A stretch of DNA of 64,000 bases from Mycolicibacterium monacense (GTDB taxonomy: Bacteria > Actinomycetota > Actinomycetes > Mycobacteriales > Mycobacteriaceae): NCBI RefSeq assembly GCF_010731575.1, contig NZ_AP022617.1, positions 1,550,001 through 1,614,000 on the forward strand, given 5' to 3'. Below the pieces are notes generated by a model. The model was given only the letters and a program-made list of their open reading frames with translations. It had not been told where the DNA came from and did not search any database. Both the position numbers and the translations under genes were made by a program. Of the stretch, positions 62,942 through 64,000 are shown one piece after another. The stretch's first letter is position 1. The number at the start of each line of letters is the position of its first letter.

Positions 62942-64000
62942 GTGAGCCCAGCCAGCACCTCGACCGACAAGAAGACGGCCACCAGCCAGAAGGCGGACGA
63001 CAAGCCGACACTGATGCTGCTGGACGGCAACTCGCTGGCGTACCGCGCCTTCTACGCACTCCCCGCCGAGAACTTCAAGACCCAGGGCGGCCTGACCACC
63101 AACGCGGTCTACGGATTCACCGCGATGCTGATCAACCTCCTCCGCGACGAGCAGCCCTCCCATGTGGCCGCCGCGTTCGACGTCTCCCGGCAGACGTTCC
63201 GCGTCGACAAGTACCCCGAGTACAAGGCCGGCCGCTCGTCGACTCCGGACGAGTTCCGCGGGCAGATCGACATCGCCAAGGAGGTGCTCGTCGCGCTGGG
63301 CATCGCCGTGCTGGCCGAACCCGGCTTCGAGGCCGACGACATCATCGCCACGCTCGCCACCCAGGCCGAGGGTGAGGGTTACCGGGTGCTCGTCGTGACC
63401 GGTGACCGCGACGCGCTCCAGCTCGTCAGCGACGACGTGACCGTGCTCTATCCCCGTAAGGGCGTCAGCGACCTGACCCGCTTCACGCCCGACGCGGTGC
63501 AGGAGAAGTACGGGCTGACGCCGCAGCAGTACCCGGACTTCGCCGCGCTGCGGGGCGATCCGAGCGACAACCTGCCCGGCATCCCGGGCGTGGGGGAGAA
63601 GACGGCGACCAAGTGGATCGCCGAGTACGGTTCGCTGCAGGCCCTGGTCGACAACGTCGACCAGGTCAAGGGCAAGGTCGGCGATGCTCTGCGGGCCAAC
63701 CTGTCTCACGTGGTGCTCAATCGCGAACTCACCGACCTCGTCAAGGACGTCCCGCTTCCGCACACTCCCGACACTCTGCGGGTGCAGCCGTGGGACCGCG
63801 ATCAGATCCACCGGCTGTTCGACGACCTCGAGTTCCGGGTGCTGCGCGACCGCCTGTTCGAGACTCTGGCGGCCGTCGAACCCGAGGTCGAACACGGCTT
63901 CGACGTGCGGGGCAAGGCGCTCGAACGGGGTGAACTCGCGGCCTGGCTGTCCGAACACAGCCTCGGCAACCGGTTCGGGCTCGCGGTCGTCGGCACCCAT
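62942..64000 (+). CDS. polA: DNA polymerase I, 5' part (cut by window edge)
   Basis: The first 353 codons are in the window. They cover the 5'-nuclease domain: LMLLDGNSLAYRAFYALP, AAFDVSRQTFRVDKYPEYKAGRSSTPDEF, EADDIIATLA, VTGDRDALQLVSD and GDPSDNLPGIPGVGEKTATKWI, then the start of the (inactive in mycobacteria) exonuclease-like region. GTG at 62942 is 10 bp after the LysR stop. The polymerase domain lies beyond the edge. Confidence 0.94.
   Translation, partial: MSPASTSTDKKTATSQKADDKPTLMLLDGNSLAYRAFYALPAENFKTQGGLTTNAVYGFTAMLINLLRDEQPSHVAAAFDVSRQTFRVDKYPEYKAGRSSTPDEFRGQIDIAKEVLVALGIAVLAEPGFEADDIIATLATQAEGEGYRVLVVTGDRDALQLVSDDVTVLYPRKGVSDLTRFTPDAVQEKYGLTPQQYPDFAALRGDPSDNLPGIPGVGEKTATKWIAEYGSLQALVDNVDQVKGKVGDALRANLSHVVLNRELTDLVKDVPLPHTPDTLRVQPWDRDQIHRLFDDLEFRVLRDRLFETLAAVEPEVEHGFDVRGKALERGELAAWLSEHSLGNRFGLAVVGTH

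Overview
The window is about 64 kb of very GC-rich chromosomal DNA with dense, overlapping genes (many ATGA/GTGA junctions), frequent GTG starts and many apparently leaderless starts. Gene content and order point to a mycobacterium, most likely a fast-growing Mycolicibacterium. The order nadABC - his - trp - lgt - pyk - tesB - cydABDC - HdeD-like - adenylyl cyclase - tRNA - pdtaR - lipid-transfer thiolase/DUF35 - polA matches the M. tuberculosis Rv1594-Rv1629 neighbourhood as I remember it. The extra blocks (gltBD, a polar amino-acid ABC transporter with a two-component system, the liv operon) are typical of fast growers. No phage, insertion sequence, CRISPR array or island boundary was seen, and no stretch over 300 bases lacks a gene.

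Layout. 1-1327: 3' truncated secretory-lipase-type gene (minus). 1370-5589: NrtR-type regulator divergent from nadA-nadB-nadC (de novo NAD synthesis), with a clear operator between them. 5602-7086: methionine aminopeptidase divergent from a small XRE regulator, with two identical palindromes in the shared promoter, then a deazaflavin (F420)-type nitroreductase-family gene. 7131-13655: hisD-C-B-H-A(priA)-inositol phosphatase-F-I, where hisD carries an in-frame 3 x 30 bp tandem repeat. 13666-15119: esterase and a Bcp peroxiredoxin. 15182-23036: trpE - membrane protein - trpC - trpB - trpA - lgt. There is no trpF, which fits a dual-function PriA. Lgt has a cytoplasmic acidic repeat tail of about 640 residues.

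23101-33832: a DUF222/HNH (13E12-type) gene whose start lies in a perfect mycobacterial SOS box, a TM2 protein, a DUF2752 protein, gltBD, pyk and tesB. 33829-40748 (minus): a Pro-rich membrane protein, cydC-cydD-cydB-cydA and an HdeD-like protein. 40921-45333: glutamine/polar amino-acid ABC transporter directly followed by a NarL-type two-component system. 45391-49770: DUF2339 membrane protein, Dps, SRPBCC protein and a phytoene-desaturase-like oxidoreductase. 49736-53385: adenylyl cyclase, agmatinase-type ureohydrolase, small secreted and small helical proteins, and a cupredoxin lipoprotein.

53504-64000: an atypical tRNA-Leu(CAA), pdtaR, the liv branched-chain amino-acid transporter (a terminator-like hairpin separates livJ from livHMGF), a thiolase/DUF35 pair, an alpha/beta hydrolase divergent from a LysR regulator, and the 5' part of polA.

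Most of the window is conserved housekeeping metabolism: NAD, His, Trp, Glu, glycolysis, cytochrome bd respiration and nutrient uptake. The most unusual points are the Lgt repeat tail, the hisD tandem repeat, the twin-operator XRE/MetAP locus and the short-variable-arm tRNA-Leu. All functional calls come from reading the sequence and from knowledge of the families; no search was run.
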